A DNA stretch of 5,845 nt from Acidobacteriaceae bacterium (GCA_003133425.1 PKXI01000173.1:2367-8211); one strand, 5' to 3'. Counted from the first letter of the stretch, positions 1 through 5,439 are shown. The notes: a model not told the origin generated them from the sequence alone. Numbers and translations are program-made.

Positions 1-95
1 TGATGAATCTGGAGTCCGTGAAGACCTATGAGGGCACCCACGACATTCACACACTCATCCTCGGCCAGCACCTCACCGGGATTGCTGCGTACTAA
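1..95 (+). CDS. Acyl-CoA dehydrogenase, glutaryl-CoA dehydrogenase type (C-terminal end only)
   Basis: Only the last 30 codons are present, read from position 3 to the TAA at 93-95; the rest lies upstream of the window. The visible peptide contains [15 protein letters not shown] followed by [13 protein letters not shown]. The TYEGTHDIH block is the acyl-CoA dehydrogenase signature in which the Glu of YEG is the catalytic base that removes the alpha proton. HDIH followed by LILG and TGI is particularly like glutaryl-CoA dehydrogenase, an FAD flavoprotein that oxidises and decarboxylates glutaryl-CoA to crotonyl-CoA in lysine and tryptophan breakdown. The subfamily call rests on a short tail, so another acyl-CoA dehydrogenase is possible. 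The stop codon lies inside the 3' end of the opposing toxin gene, a 23-bp convergent overlap. Confidence 0.85.
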   Translation, partial: MNLESVKTYEGTHDIHTLILGQHLTGIAAY

Positions 96-492
96 TATAG
101 TCCAGCAACTCCCGCGCTGATACGACCCTCGTCTGTCCACACGAATGAGCCGGAAAGTGGCGTATGTTTCCCGTCACGAGAAATGCCGCATCGGCGGCAA
201 GCGCGCACGCAATGAAGTCGTCGTCCTTTGGATCCGGAGAAGCCCCTGGCGCAGGAGGTGGCTCGAACAGCAAGCCCTTCGCTTGCAACAGACCAATCAA
301 TCCATCGATCTCATCGGGGGCAAAATTGAATTTAGGCCGCGCCAAAACACCTTTGTATTCCTCGGTGATCTTTCGGGAGAGGCACGGCGTTATCTTGCCA
401 TATTGCACAGCATGCAAAACAAGAGATTCATTGCCGAATGGGGAGATCAGCGCCGATACAATCACGTTCGTGTCCAGTACAACGCGGATCAC
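73..492 (-). CDS. PIN-domain toxin of a type II toxin-antitoxin pair (COG1569-like)
   Basis: The 139-residue protein is a complete small PIN domain, the fold of VapC-type ribonuclease toxins that cleave RNA with Mg2+ or Mn2+ held by acidic residues. Visible landmarks are [12 protein letters not shown] at the N-terminus with Asp7, ITEEY with Glu44/Glu45, the DPKDDDF block at residues 87-93, and [10 protein letters not shown] near residue 105. The TGN (rather than TGD) and RHFP wording resembles the PIN family usually annotated as 'putative toxin-antitoxin system toxin component', not classical VapC; this subfamily call is from recall. Translation starts at a GTG that overlaps the antitoxin stop in a GTGA, so it is probably coupled to the antitoxin. 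No strong Shine-Dalgarno is visible. The 3' end overlaps the upstream acyl-CoA dehydrogenase gene by 23 bp. All expected acidic positions are present, so the toxin looks functional. Confidence 0.9.
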   Translation of the reverse strand: MIRVVLDTNVIVSALISPFGNESLVLHAVQYGKITPCLSRKITEEYKGVLARPKFNFAPDEIDGLIGLLQAKGLLFEPPPAPGASPDPKDDDFIACALAADAAFLVTGNIRHFPAHSCGQTRVVSARELLDYISTQQSR

Positions 493-770
493 TTTCCGGC
501 AACCTGCTTTTCCCGCCGGAATGCGCCGATTTCACCGTCGATCTCCTCCATCGTCAGCTTATCCAGACCCCTCTTTTTGGCTCCTGCCCAAGCTTGCCGC
601 AGCCACTCCGGCGCGGACTGAACGCTTTCCAGATAATCGTGCACGCTGAGAATAACCACTGCGGGCTCTCCGCGGCGATCAACAACAAACCGCTCATTGT
701 CCCGGACAGCGCGATCCATCAGTTGCCCGAATTGTGTACGCGCGACGTGTGCATCGATTCGACGGCTCAT
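489..770 (-). CDS. Phd/YefM-type antitoxin
   Basis: This 93-residue protein precedes the PIN toxin in the same operon. Residues 1-48 fit the Phd/YefM DNA-binding fold: MSRRIDAHVARTQFGQLMDR, then RFVVDRRGEPAVVILSVHDYL, with the conserved RRGEPAVV turn. The C-terminal part (GLDKLTMEEIDGEIGAFRRE) is the charged, flexible segment that in this family wraps and neutralises the toxin. The chosen start is the ATG at 770, because GGAGAAG lies 6 nt upstream. An in-frame TTG at 782 would add four residues but would put the start inside the ribosome-binding site. The stop overlaps the toxin GTG. A 16-bp palindrome and a TATAAT box just upstream fit the usual autoregulation, in which the antitoxin and toxin-antitoxin complex repress their own promoter. 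Confidence 0.9.
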   Translation of the reverse strand: MSRRIDAHVARTQFGQLMDRAVRDNERFVVDRRGEPAVVILSVHDYLESVQSAPEWLRQAWAGAKKRGLDKLTMEEIDGEIGAFRREKQVAGK

Positions 771-773
771 CGG

Positions 774-780
774 CTTCTCC
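774..780 (-). promoter_or_regulatory. Ribosome-binding site that fixes the antitoxin start
   Basis: Minus-strand GGAGAAG, with the GGAG core 6 nt before the ATG at 770. It overlaps the alternative TTG start at 780-782, which argues against that longer reading. Confidence 0.75.
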
Positions 781-784
781 AATC

Positions 785-800
785 AATCAATGCATTGATT
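785..800. promoter_or_regulatory. Perfect 16-bp palindrome, likely operator of the toxin-antitoxin operon
   Basis: AATCAATGCATTGATT is identical to its reverse complement. It lies between the antitoxin ribosome-binding site and the -10 box and shares three bases with that box, so the expected transcription start falls inside it. An extra AATC half-unit (781-784) extends the same motif toward the gene. Phd/YefM antitoxins typically bind short palindromes of this kind over their own promoter, so this is the most probable binding site. That assignment is inference from position and symmetry. Confidence 0.7.
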
Positions 801-803
801 ATA
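798..803 (-). promoter_or_regulatory. -10 box of the toxin-antitoxin promoter
   Basis: Minus-strand TATAAT matches the sigma-70 -10 consensus exactly. With a 17-nt spacer the -35 would be TGGATC (821-826), a weak three-of-six match. The start site would fall within the palindrome, consistent with repression by operator occupancy. The promoter region is shared back to back with the amidohydrolase start region. Confidence 0.6.
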
Positions 804-839
804 TCATCGCAGCAAATCCAGATCCAGCAGCTCCCAAAT

Positions 840-848
840 TGCTATATT
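840..848 (+). promoter_or_regulatory. Extended -10 promoter of the amidohydrolase gene
   Basis: TGCTATATT is an extended -10 (TG-n-TATATT) ending 7 nt before the A of the ATG at 856. That is the normal distance from a -10 to a transcription start. No -35 match is visible at the proper spacing, which extended -10 promoters tolerate. If used, the mRNA would begin at or next to the start codon. Confidence 0.45.
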
Positions 849-855
849 CATAGGC

Positions 856-2151
856 ATGTCGAAACTTGCTAAGTGTCTCTGTTGCCTTGCTGTCAGCCCC
901 TGCATCGCTCTCGGCACAGCCGTCGCTGCCGCCCAGCAGCCGGCCTCGGCCCCCATCGTCCTCCACGCCGCCCGATTACTCCAGGTCGATACAGGAGTGG
1001 TTCTCCAACCCGGCGAAATCCTGGTTGAAGGCGAACGCATTCGCGCCGTTGGAAAGTCAGTGGAACATCCGCAGGGCGCGAAGATCATCGACCTCGGTGA
1101 CACCACTCTTCTACCCGGCCTCATCGACGCGCACATTCATCTCTTCCTGCACCCCGGCGCGGAAGACCTGCAGACAGTCAAGGAATCAGTGCCCTGGCGC
1201 ACCATCCTTGCCGAGCACGCAGCCAAGGCTGATCTCATGGCCGGATTCACCGCCGAGCGCGACATGGGAACCGAAGGCGCGGGCTCCGCCGACAGCGCCA
1301 TCCGCGACGCCATCGACCAGGGCCTGATCCCTGGCCCTCGCCTGCGCATCAGCGGCAACGCCATCGACATTCTGGGTGGCCACGAAGACGCGAATGACTT
1401 CAACCCCGCACAGCATGTGTTCTCTAACGCCGACTACGCCAACTCCGCCGATCAACTTGTCGAGGTCATCCGCGAGCAGCACAAGCAGGGTTCCAGCTTC
1501 GTAAAAATCTATGAGACCGGCCCCGACAAAATGATCGACGGTACACTGCGCACCCCATACCAGTACACAGCGGCGCAACTGTCTGCTGCCGTTGCTGAAG
1601 CCCGTCGCCTGGGCATGACAGTTGGCGTGCACGCCATGGGCGAACCGGGCACGCTCTACGCCGCGCAGGCCGGTGTCGCCTCCATCGATCACGCATCGCA
1701 ACTCAGCGACGAGACCATGAGGCTGATGCGCGAAAAGCACATTCCCGCCATTCCCACATTCGCCATCTTCGACTGCTTTGCGCACCATCGCGAGTCACAG
1801 GACCAGGCCGCAACAGAGGCCAAGATGCTCGACTACAAGATCAACGAATTCAAAAAGCAGATCGCCGCCGGCATTCCTTTTGCTGTGGGTTCAGACGTTG
1901 GCCCCTTCCCGCACGGGACGCAAGCCGTGGAGATGGAACTGATGGTGCGCTACGGCATGAAGCCGCTCGCGGTCCTTCAGGCCGACATGATTGAAGGTGC
2001 AAGAGTGCTGGGTTGGCAGGGCCAGATTGGCGAGTTGAAGCCGGGCTATTACGCTGACGTAGTCGCCGTCCCCGGCAATCCGCTGGAAGACATCACAGCG
2101 GTTGAACACGTAAGTTTTGTTATGAAGGGCGGCTCTGTGATTCGGCAGTAA
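856..2151 (+). CDS. Secreted metal-dependent amidohydrolase, imidazolonepropionase/prolidase-like
   Basis: The 431-residue product begins with a signal peptide (MSKLAKCLCCLAVSPCIALG, likely cut after AVAAA near residue 26), so it acts outside the cytoplasm. The mature part is a complete amidohydrolase-superfamily beta/alpha barrel flanked by a small beta-sandwich. It has the metal-binding HxH in LLPGLIDAHIHLF (His93, His95), the bridging-Lys region FVKIYE (Lys217), His259 in GVHAMGEPG, His279 in SIDHAS, and the catalytic Asp347 in AVGSDVG. The C-terminus has the typical IGELKPGYYADVVAVPGNPLEDI ending that closes the sandwich. Characterised relatives include Xaa-Pro and other dipeptidases and N-acyl-amino-acid hydrolases, so the substrate is uncertain. 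No Shine-Dalgarno precedes the ATG; an extended -10 box does. The last 80 bp are duplicated downstream of the next gene. This tail differs from the usual family wording (NPLEDI and VSF, where DPLEDI and VDF are common). Confidence 0.92.
   Translation: MSKLAKCLCCLAVSPCIALGTAVAAAQQPASAPIVLHAARLLQVDTGVVLQPGEILVEGERIRAVGKSVEHPQGAKIIDLGDTTLLPGLIDAHIHLFLHPGAEDLQTVKESVPWRTILAEHAAKADLMAGFTAERDMGTEGAGSADSAIRDAIDQGLIPGPRLRISGNAIDILGGHEDANDFNPAQHVFSNADYANSADQLVEVIREQHKQGSSFVKIYETGPDKMIDGTLRTPYQYTAAQLSAAVAEARRLGMTVGVHAMGEPGTLYAAQAGVASIDHASQLSDETMRLMREKHIPAIPTFAIFDCFAHHRESQDQAATEAKMLDYKINEFKKQIAAGIPFAVGSDVGPFPHGTQAVEMELMVRYGMKPLAVLQADMIEGARVLGWQGQIGELKPGYYADVVAVPGNPLEDITAVEHVSFVMKGGSVIRQ
2072..2151 (+). 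repeat. Direct repeat, copy A: 3' end of the amidohydrolase gene
   Basis: These 80 bp, ending exactly with the TAA stop, align without gaps to 3877-3956 at an offset of 1805 bp. By hand I count 74 of 80 identical positions, and all six differences are transitions (2077, 2113, 2114, 2140, 2145, 2151). The two copies are in the same orientation and the same reading frame. Confidence 0.95.
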
Positions 2152-2377
2152 GTCGGTTTGAGGGTCGTACCAACTCTGCATTTCGCGAGAATTGCAAAAT
2201 GCGGCCCTTCGAATCGTGGCTCAGGATTTCAGAAAGGATGGAGTGCGGCTCTGCCATTCGCTTTTCTGGCGCAGGGCAACCGCGTGTACACTCTCAAGTA
2301 TCCGGGCGGGGAAACGGAGCACACCGGCTTCCTCTTTCGCGTCTCCCCATAAATTCACATTTCCAGGAGCCATCGTC
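2152..2377. other. Gap between amidohydrolase and phospholipase B-like gene, with a possible gene remnant
   Basis: This 226-bp gap holds no convincing complete gene. A plus-strand frame from a TTG at 2158 to the TAA at 2350-2352 ends in the protein-like stretch GNRVYTLKYPGGETEHTG followed by FLFRVSP, with G/C-rich third positions. It could be the C-terminal scrap of a lost gene, but I do not recognise a family and there is no ribosome-binding site. A weak inverted repeat (GCATTT/AAATGC, 2178-2202) has a 13-nt loop and no T-tract, so it is not a credible terminator. I see no clear promoter for the next gene, which could be co-transcribed with the amidohydrolase. Confidence 0.35.
2365..2369 (+). 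promoter_or_regulatory. Ribosome-binding site that fixes the phospholipase B-like start
   Basis: AGGAG lies 8 nt before the ATG at 2378, and that ATG opens directly into a signal peptide. The reading frame is open back to 2192, but the upstream 62 codons have no ribosome-binding site and would bury the signal peptide. Confidence 0.85.
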
Positions 2378-3805
2378 ATGCGACTCACAGCCCTGCTTCT
2401 GATTGCAGCCACTTCTGCCCCAATCCCGGCATTGGCGGCGTCCGATGCCCGCCTGCAGGGCAGCTACAAGTTCAACGAGGGCGGATGGGCGTATGTGCAT
2501 CTGGAAGGCACGCCGGAGCAGGTGGGCTTCCAGCATGGCTACCTGCTGGCGCGCGAAATTGAAGACAACGTCAACGTCTATAAGGTCGAGATGCCACATA
2601 ACGTCCAGCGTGACTGGAGCTTCTTCCGTGAGGCCGCAAAGAATGTGATTTGGCCGCACGTCGATGCCGAGTATCAGGACGAGCTGAAGGGAATCGTCGC
2701 AGGCCTGCACGCACAGGGATCCACGCTCGATCTGTGGGACGTTGTCGCGCTCAACGGCGAGATTGAGCTGCGCGACTACTATCTGCCCGTGCTGAATGCG
2801 CAAGAGAAAAAGCCGAATCCCCCCGCCGCCGTAGCGCCTGGCAAGTGCAGCGCGTTGATCGCTACCGGATCGGCAACGGCGGATGGAAAGATCGTGATCG
2901 CTCACAGCAATTGGTCCTCTTACGCAGAGGGCGAACGCTGGACCACGGTCTTCGATATCGTGCCAGCGAGCGGACAGCATTTGCTGATGGATGGCTCGCC
3001 GGGCATCATCACCAGCCAGGACGACTTCGGCGTGAACGCAGGCGGACTCATGATTACAGAAACCACGTTGCCCATGACCAAAGGATTCGATGTGAATGGA
3101 ACGCCGGAATTCGACCGCTCGCGCAAGGCAATGCAGTATGCCACGTCAATTGATGAGTACGCAGCCATCATGCGCAAGGGCAACAACGGCGGCTATGCAA
3201 ATTCGTGGCTCATCGGCGATCGCAAGACAGGCGAAATCGGCTACCTCGAACTCGGCTTGCGCCACACTCCGCTGACAAAGAAGAAAGATGGCTACTTCGT
3301 GTCGTCGAATTTTGCCGCGGATCCCGATCTGATTCGCGACGATGCTGTGGGATTCGATCCCACCAATCCGGAGCCTTCAATGAATGCGCGCCACATTCGC
3401 GCCGAGCAATTTGTGAAGGAGCACTACGGCAAGCTGGATGCAGCGCTCGCGGAGGCGTACCTGTCAGAACACTACGACAGCTACGAACACAAAATCGATG
3501 CCGGCAAACGCAGCCTCTGCGGCCATGAAGACACCTCACCGATCGGCGAAAAGGTCTGGGGCGATCCGCCCTTTGTTCCATCGGGAGCTGTTTCTGGCAA
3601 GGTGATGGACTCGGAGATGGCCGCAAAGCTGAGCTTCATTGGCAGAGCCGGACATCCCTGCGGCGAGGACTTCAAGGTCCAGCCTTTTCTAGCTGCGCAC
3701 CCTGAGTTCGCCTGGCAAAAGCCGATTCTGCATGACATGATTGCCGGCCCGTGGACAACCTTCACTGCGAATCAAAAGGCCCCGGTGGCCGTTGCTCAGA
3801 ACTAG
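2378..3805 (+). CDS. Secreted phospholipase B-like (PLBD-type) N-terminal-nucleophile hydrolase
   Basis: The 475-residue protein starts with a clear signal peptide (MRLTALLLIAATSAPIPALA, cut before ASD). The rest matches the layout of the phospholipase B-like / C45-like family. GKCSALIATGSATADGKIVI followed by AHSNWSSY carries the presumed nucleophile Cys157 and the His176/Asn178/Trp179 cluster. Next come DGSPGIITSQDDFGVNAGGL, then ITETT, then GGYANSWLIGDRKTGEIGYL (residues 271-290), then SSNF (309-312) and SLCGHED (379-385). The ending KLSFIGRAGHPCGEDFKVQP followed by FAWQKPI resembles the end of animal PLBD1/PLBD2 lysosomal proteins. In those proteins the chain is cleaved autocatalytically before the Cys, freeing it as an N-terminal nucleophile that attacks amide or acyl bonds. 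The bacterial substrate is unknown. CysSerAla is intact, so the enzyme is probably active. Signal peptide and neighbour suggest periplasmic work alongside the amidohydrolase. Confidence 0.87.
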   Translation: MRLTALLLIAATSAPIPALAASDARLQGSYKFNEGGWAYVHLEGTPEQVGFQHGYLLAREIEDNVNVYKVEMPHNVQRDWSFFREAAKNVIWPHVDAEYQDELKGIVAGLHAQGSTLDLWDVVALNGEIELRDYYLPVLNAQEKKPNPPAAVAPGKCSALIATGSATADGKIVIAHSNWSSYAEGERWTTVFDIVPASGQHLLMDGSPGIITSQDDFGVNAGGLMITETTLPMTKGFDVNGTPEFDRSRKAMQYATSIDEYAAIMRKGNNGGYANSWLIGDRKTGEIGYLELGLRHTPLTKKKDGYFVSSNFAADPDLIRDDAVGFDPTNPEPSMNARHIRAEQFVKEHYGKLDAALAEAYLSEHYDSYEHKIDAGKRSLCGHEDTSPIGEKVWGDPPFVPSGAVSGKVMDSEMAAKLSFIGRAGHPCGEDFKVQPFLAAHPEFAWQKPILHDMIAGPWTTFTANQKAPVAVAQN

Positions 3806-3834
3806 CGCTTTCTACACTGAAACCCTTAATCTAT

Positions 3835-3863
3835 CCTCCATCCGCGTTACCGCGTCGTGGAGG
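3835..3863. terminator. Hairpin between convergent genes, possible bidirectional terminator
   Basis: CCTCCA (3835-3840) pairs with TGGAGG (3858-3863), and CGCG (3843-3846) with CGCG (3851-3854) around a TTAC loop; a small internal loop separates the two stems. It lies between the convergent ends of the phospholipase B-like gene (+) and the small membrane protein gene (-), where a shared terminator is expected. Neither side has a proper T-tract, so the function is doubtful. Confidence 0.35.
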
Positions 3864-3876
3864 GAATCCGGCTCGA

Positions 3877-3956
3877 CCGGCGATCCGCTGGAAGACATCA
3901 CAGCGGTTGAACACGTAGATTTTGTTATGAAGGGCGGCTCTGTGGTTCGACAGTAG
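3877..3956 (+). pseudogene. Orphan copy of the amidohydrolase 3' end (direct repeat, copy B)
   Basis: This segment encodes only the last 25 residues or so of an amidohydrolase (GDPLEDITAVEHVDFVMKGG, then SVVRQ and TAG) and nothing amidohydrolase-like upstream of 3877. It is 74/80 identical to 2072-2151, with three amino-acid changes (N to D, S to D, I to V), one silent change and TAA to TAG. Copy B has the residues more usual for the family, so it looks like the end of a once functional gene rather than a decayed copy of A. The homology begins abruptly at the CCGG of 3877-3880. Just past the stop both copies read GTCG or TCG, suggesting that similarity may extend a few bases with a 1-nt gap. 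The 3' part is overlapped on the other strand by the small membrane protein gene. Confidence 0.9.
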
Positions 3957-4182
3957 TCGATTCTGCCTTCGCCAGACGCGCGGCCTGCTTCCGTGCTTTC
4001 TTGCCTTCAATCTTCCTGAGCGCTTCCTGGTAGCGTACTGGCTGCTCTTTCGCCAGAGACTCCTTGATCGCCTTGCGATAGCCGGCCAGGTAGATCGAAT
4101 ACATGACCGCAAGCGAGCATCCTATTCCCCACAGAAAGCCCAGACATGCCCCGAATACGGCGGCAGAACCGAATGCGTTCAT
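3925..4182 (-). CDS. Small single-pass membrane protein of unknown function
   Basis: I do not recognise this 85-residue protein. Residues about 8-33 form one hydrophobic, glycine-rich membrane segment (VFGACLGFLWGIGCSLAVMY), followed by GYRKAIKESLAKEQ and a long tail rich in Lys, Arg, Glu and Ala. By the positive-inside rule that tail should be cytoplasmic, and it may form a helix or coiled coil. The start is supported by AGAGGG six nt upstream of the ATG. It lies 99 bp downstream of mqnE on the same strand and may be co-transcribed with it. The last nine residues (77-85, TVEPQSRPS) are read from the antisense strand of the orphan amidohydrolase tail. The natural C-terminus was therefore probably replaced when that sequence arrived, unless the gene arose after the rearrangement. 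Confidence 0.65.
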   Translation of the reverse strand: MNAFGSAAVFGACLGFLWGIGCSLAVMYSIYLAGYRKAIKESLAKEQPVRYQEALRKIEGKKARKQAARLAKAESTTVEPQSRPS

Positions 4183-4292
4183 TGAATACCCTCTTTCTCC
4201 AAATCGGCGATCGTTCTTGCAGAGAGACCCGAGTCAAAGGTGCTGAACTCGCTCCATCTGCCCAGGTCGAAACTCAGCTTTCTAAACCGCAA
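4179..4292 (-). other. Doubtful 37-codon open frame between mqnE and the small membrane protein gene
   Basis: This frame would start at a TTG (4290-4292) inside the last codons of mqnE and stop at a TGA that overlaps the next gene's ATG (ATGA). Its C-terminal part reads like real protein: WSEFSTFDSGLSARTI followed by ADLEKEGIQ. It has no ATG, no good Shine-Dalgarno and only 37 codons, so chance is quite possible. The pattern of an aromatic residue followed by GLSxRTIxxLEKEGI vaguely recalls the N-terminus of DEAD-box helicases or a helix-hairpin-helix. That likeness is weak and no function is assigned. It is either a leader coupling mqnE to the membrane protein gene, a gene scrap, or noise. 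Confidence 0.2.
4189..4194 (-). promoter_or_regulatory. Ribosome-binding site of the small membrane protein gene
   Basis: Minus-strand AGAGGG with 6 nt to the ATG at 4182. This is the main evidence that the small open frame is translated. Confidence 0.6.
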
Positions 4293-5433
4293 CCGTAAAG
4301 CTGTCCTCAGTACGCGTCACCGCATGGTACAACGTATCCCGCTCCACCGGAACCCGGCCGGCCTCAGTAATCAGACGGCACAGTTCCTTGCGCGTCATGC
4401 CCTGCGGCGTAGTCGCGCCGGCATCATGGTAAATCTTCTCCTCGATCACCGTTCCATCCAGGTCATCCGCGCCAAACCGCAATGCGATCTGCGCAATCTT
4501 TGGCGTCATCATCTGCCAGTAAGCCTTGATGTGCGGGAAATTATCCAGCAGCAATCGGCTCACTGCAATTTGACGAATATCCGTCAGACCCGTCGTCACC
4601 GGTAAATGATCCAGCGCAGTGTTCTCTGGGTGAAACGCCAGCGGGATGAAGGTCTGAAAACCGCCCGTCTCATCCTGCACTGCACGCAGCTTCAGCAGGT
4701 GATCCACGCGGTCAGCATCATTTTCAATGTGCCCGTAGAGCATGGTCGCGTTGGACTTGAAACCCAGCTTATGAGCCAGCCGGGCCGTCTCCAGCCACTC
4801 TTCGCCGTCAATCTTGTGGTCGCAGATGATGGACCTTACGCGCGCCGCAAAAATCTCCGCGCCACCGCCCGGCATCGAATCCACGCCCGCATCGCGCAAC
4901 TTCACCAGCGTCTGCTCGATGGTGAGCTTGGCACGCCGCGCGAGATAAGCCACCTCCACCATGGTGAAAGCCTTGATGTGAACCTTGGGGAACCGTTCCT
5001 TGAGCCCGCGCACCAGGTCGAGAAAATACTCCAGTGGCAAATCCGGGTGCAGTCCGCCGACGATGTGAAATTCCGTCACCGCCTCTGAGTAGCCTGAGGC
5101 CGCGGTTTCCCAGGCCTCCTCGAGCGCCATTGTGTAGCCGGCCGGGTCACCCTTCTTGCGGCCGAACGCGCATAGCTTGCACGCCGCGACACAAACATTT
5201 GTCGGGTTGATGTGGCGATTCACATTGAAATAAGTAACGTCGCCATGCATTCGCTCGCGCACGTAGTTGGCCAGCCAGCCTACGGCCAGCACGTCCGATG
5301 AGCCGTAGAGCGCCAGCCCATCGGCAAAGTCCAGCCGCTCGCCCGCCAGCACCTTGGCGGCAATCGGCTTCAGCCGTGGGTCATGACTCCGAGAGGAGCT
5401 CCGTTCGCAGGAATCCAGGGTCGCAACGCTCAT
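4282..5433 (-). CDS. mqnE: Aminofutalosine synthase (radical SAM), menaquinone biosynthesis
   Basis: The 383-residue protein is a full-length MqnE. It adds the 5'-deoxyadenosyl radical from S-adenosylmethionine to 3-[(1-carboxyvinyl)oxy]benzoate to give 6-amino-6-deoxyfutalosine, the second step of the futalosine route to menaquinone. The radical SAM cluster ligands are in NPTNVCVAACKLCAFGRK (Cys81, Cys85, Cys88; CX3CX2C). Further family blocks are EFHIVGGLHPDLPLEY (121-136), HIKAFTMVE (152-160), SMPGGGAEIF (186-195), SNATMLYGHIE (227-237), GGFQTFIPLAFHPENT (257-272), LLDNFPHIKAYW (295-306), FGADDLDGTVIEEKI (320-334) and the terminal PVERDTLYH (362-370). These separate it from MqnC, the related cyclase. 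No other menaquinone gene is in the window. The ATG at 5433 has no nearby Shine-Dalgarno; a TATCAT box ends 6 nt before it. Its N-terminal 16 residues are Ser-rich and not conserved in my recollection of the family. Confidence 0.95.
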   Translation of the reverse strand: MSVATLDSCERSSSRSHDPRLKPIAAKVLAGERLDFADGLALYGSSDVLAVGWLANYVRERMHGDVTYFNVNRHINPTNVCVAACKLCAFGRKKGDPAGYTMALEEAWETAASGYSEAVTEFHIVGGLHPDLPLEYFLDLVRGLKERFPKVHIKAFTMVEVAYLARRAKLTIEQTLVKLRDAGVDSMPGGGAEIFAARVRSIICDHKIDGEEWLETARLAHKLGFKSNATMLYGHIENDADRVDHLLKLRAVQDETGGFQTFIPLAFHPENTALDHLPVTTGLTDIRQIAVSRLLLDNFPHIKAYWQMMTPKIAQIALRFGADDLDGTVIEEKIYHDAGATTPQGMTRKELCRLITEAGRVPVERDTLYHAVTRTEDSFTVAV

Positions 5434-5439
5434 ACATCT

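Noticed and set aside
145..649. Plus-strand open frames over the toxin and antitoxin genes
   Set aside because: They are shadows of the toxin-antitoxin pair on the other strand, with low-complexity Arg/Ser/Pro-rich peptides and no ribosome-binding site.
771..782. TTG at 780-782 as antitoxin start
   Set aside because: It overlaps the GGAGAAG ribosome-binding site that serves the ATG at 770, and it adds only four non-conserved residues.
1186..1788. Long open frame (200 codons) on the minus strand inside the amidohydrolase
   Set aside because: It is the antisense shadow of a GC-rich conserved gene. It lacks recognisable motifs, whereas the plus strand carries all amidohydrolase metal ligands.
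2178..2202. Inverted repeat after the amidohydrolase as a terminator
   Set aside because: The stem is only 6 bp and AT-rich, the loop is 13 nt, and no T-tract follows.
2192..2377. Longer N-terminus (62 extra residues) for the phospholipase B-like protein
   Set aside because: The ATG at 2378 has AGGAG at good spacing and begins a textbook signal peptide. The extension has neither and would make the signal internal.
2072..3956. Mobile element with transposase or integrase between the direct repeats
   Set aside because: The bracketed segment contains only the phospholipase B-like gene and non-coding debris. There is no recombinase and no terminal inverted repeats, so no element type can be named.
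1891..4112. Similar minus-strand peptides (NHRAALHNK followed by a Tyr-Val-Phe-Asn-Arg stretch) at 2080-2150 and 3885-3956 as a repeated small protein
   Set aside because: They are the antisense translation of the duplicated amidohydrolase tail; the plus-strand reading explains the similarity.
4240..5088. Two successive plus-strand open frames opposite mqnE
   Set aside because: They are antisense to a full-length, highly conserved MqnE, and their peptides show no family features.
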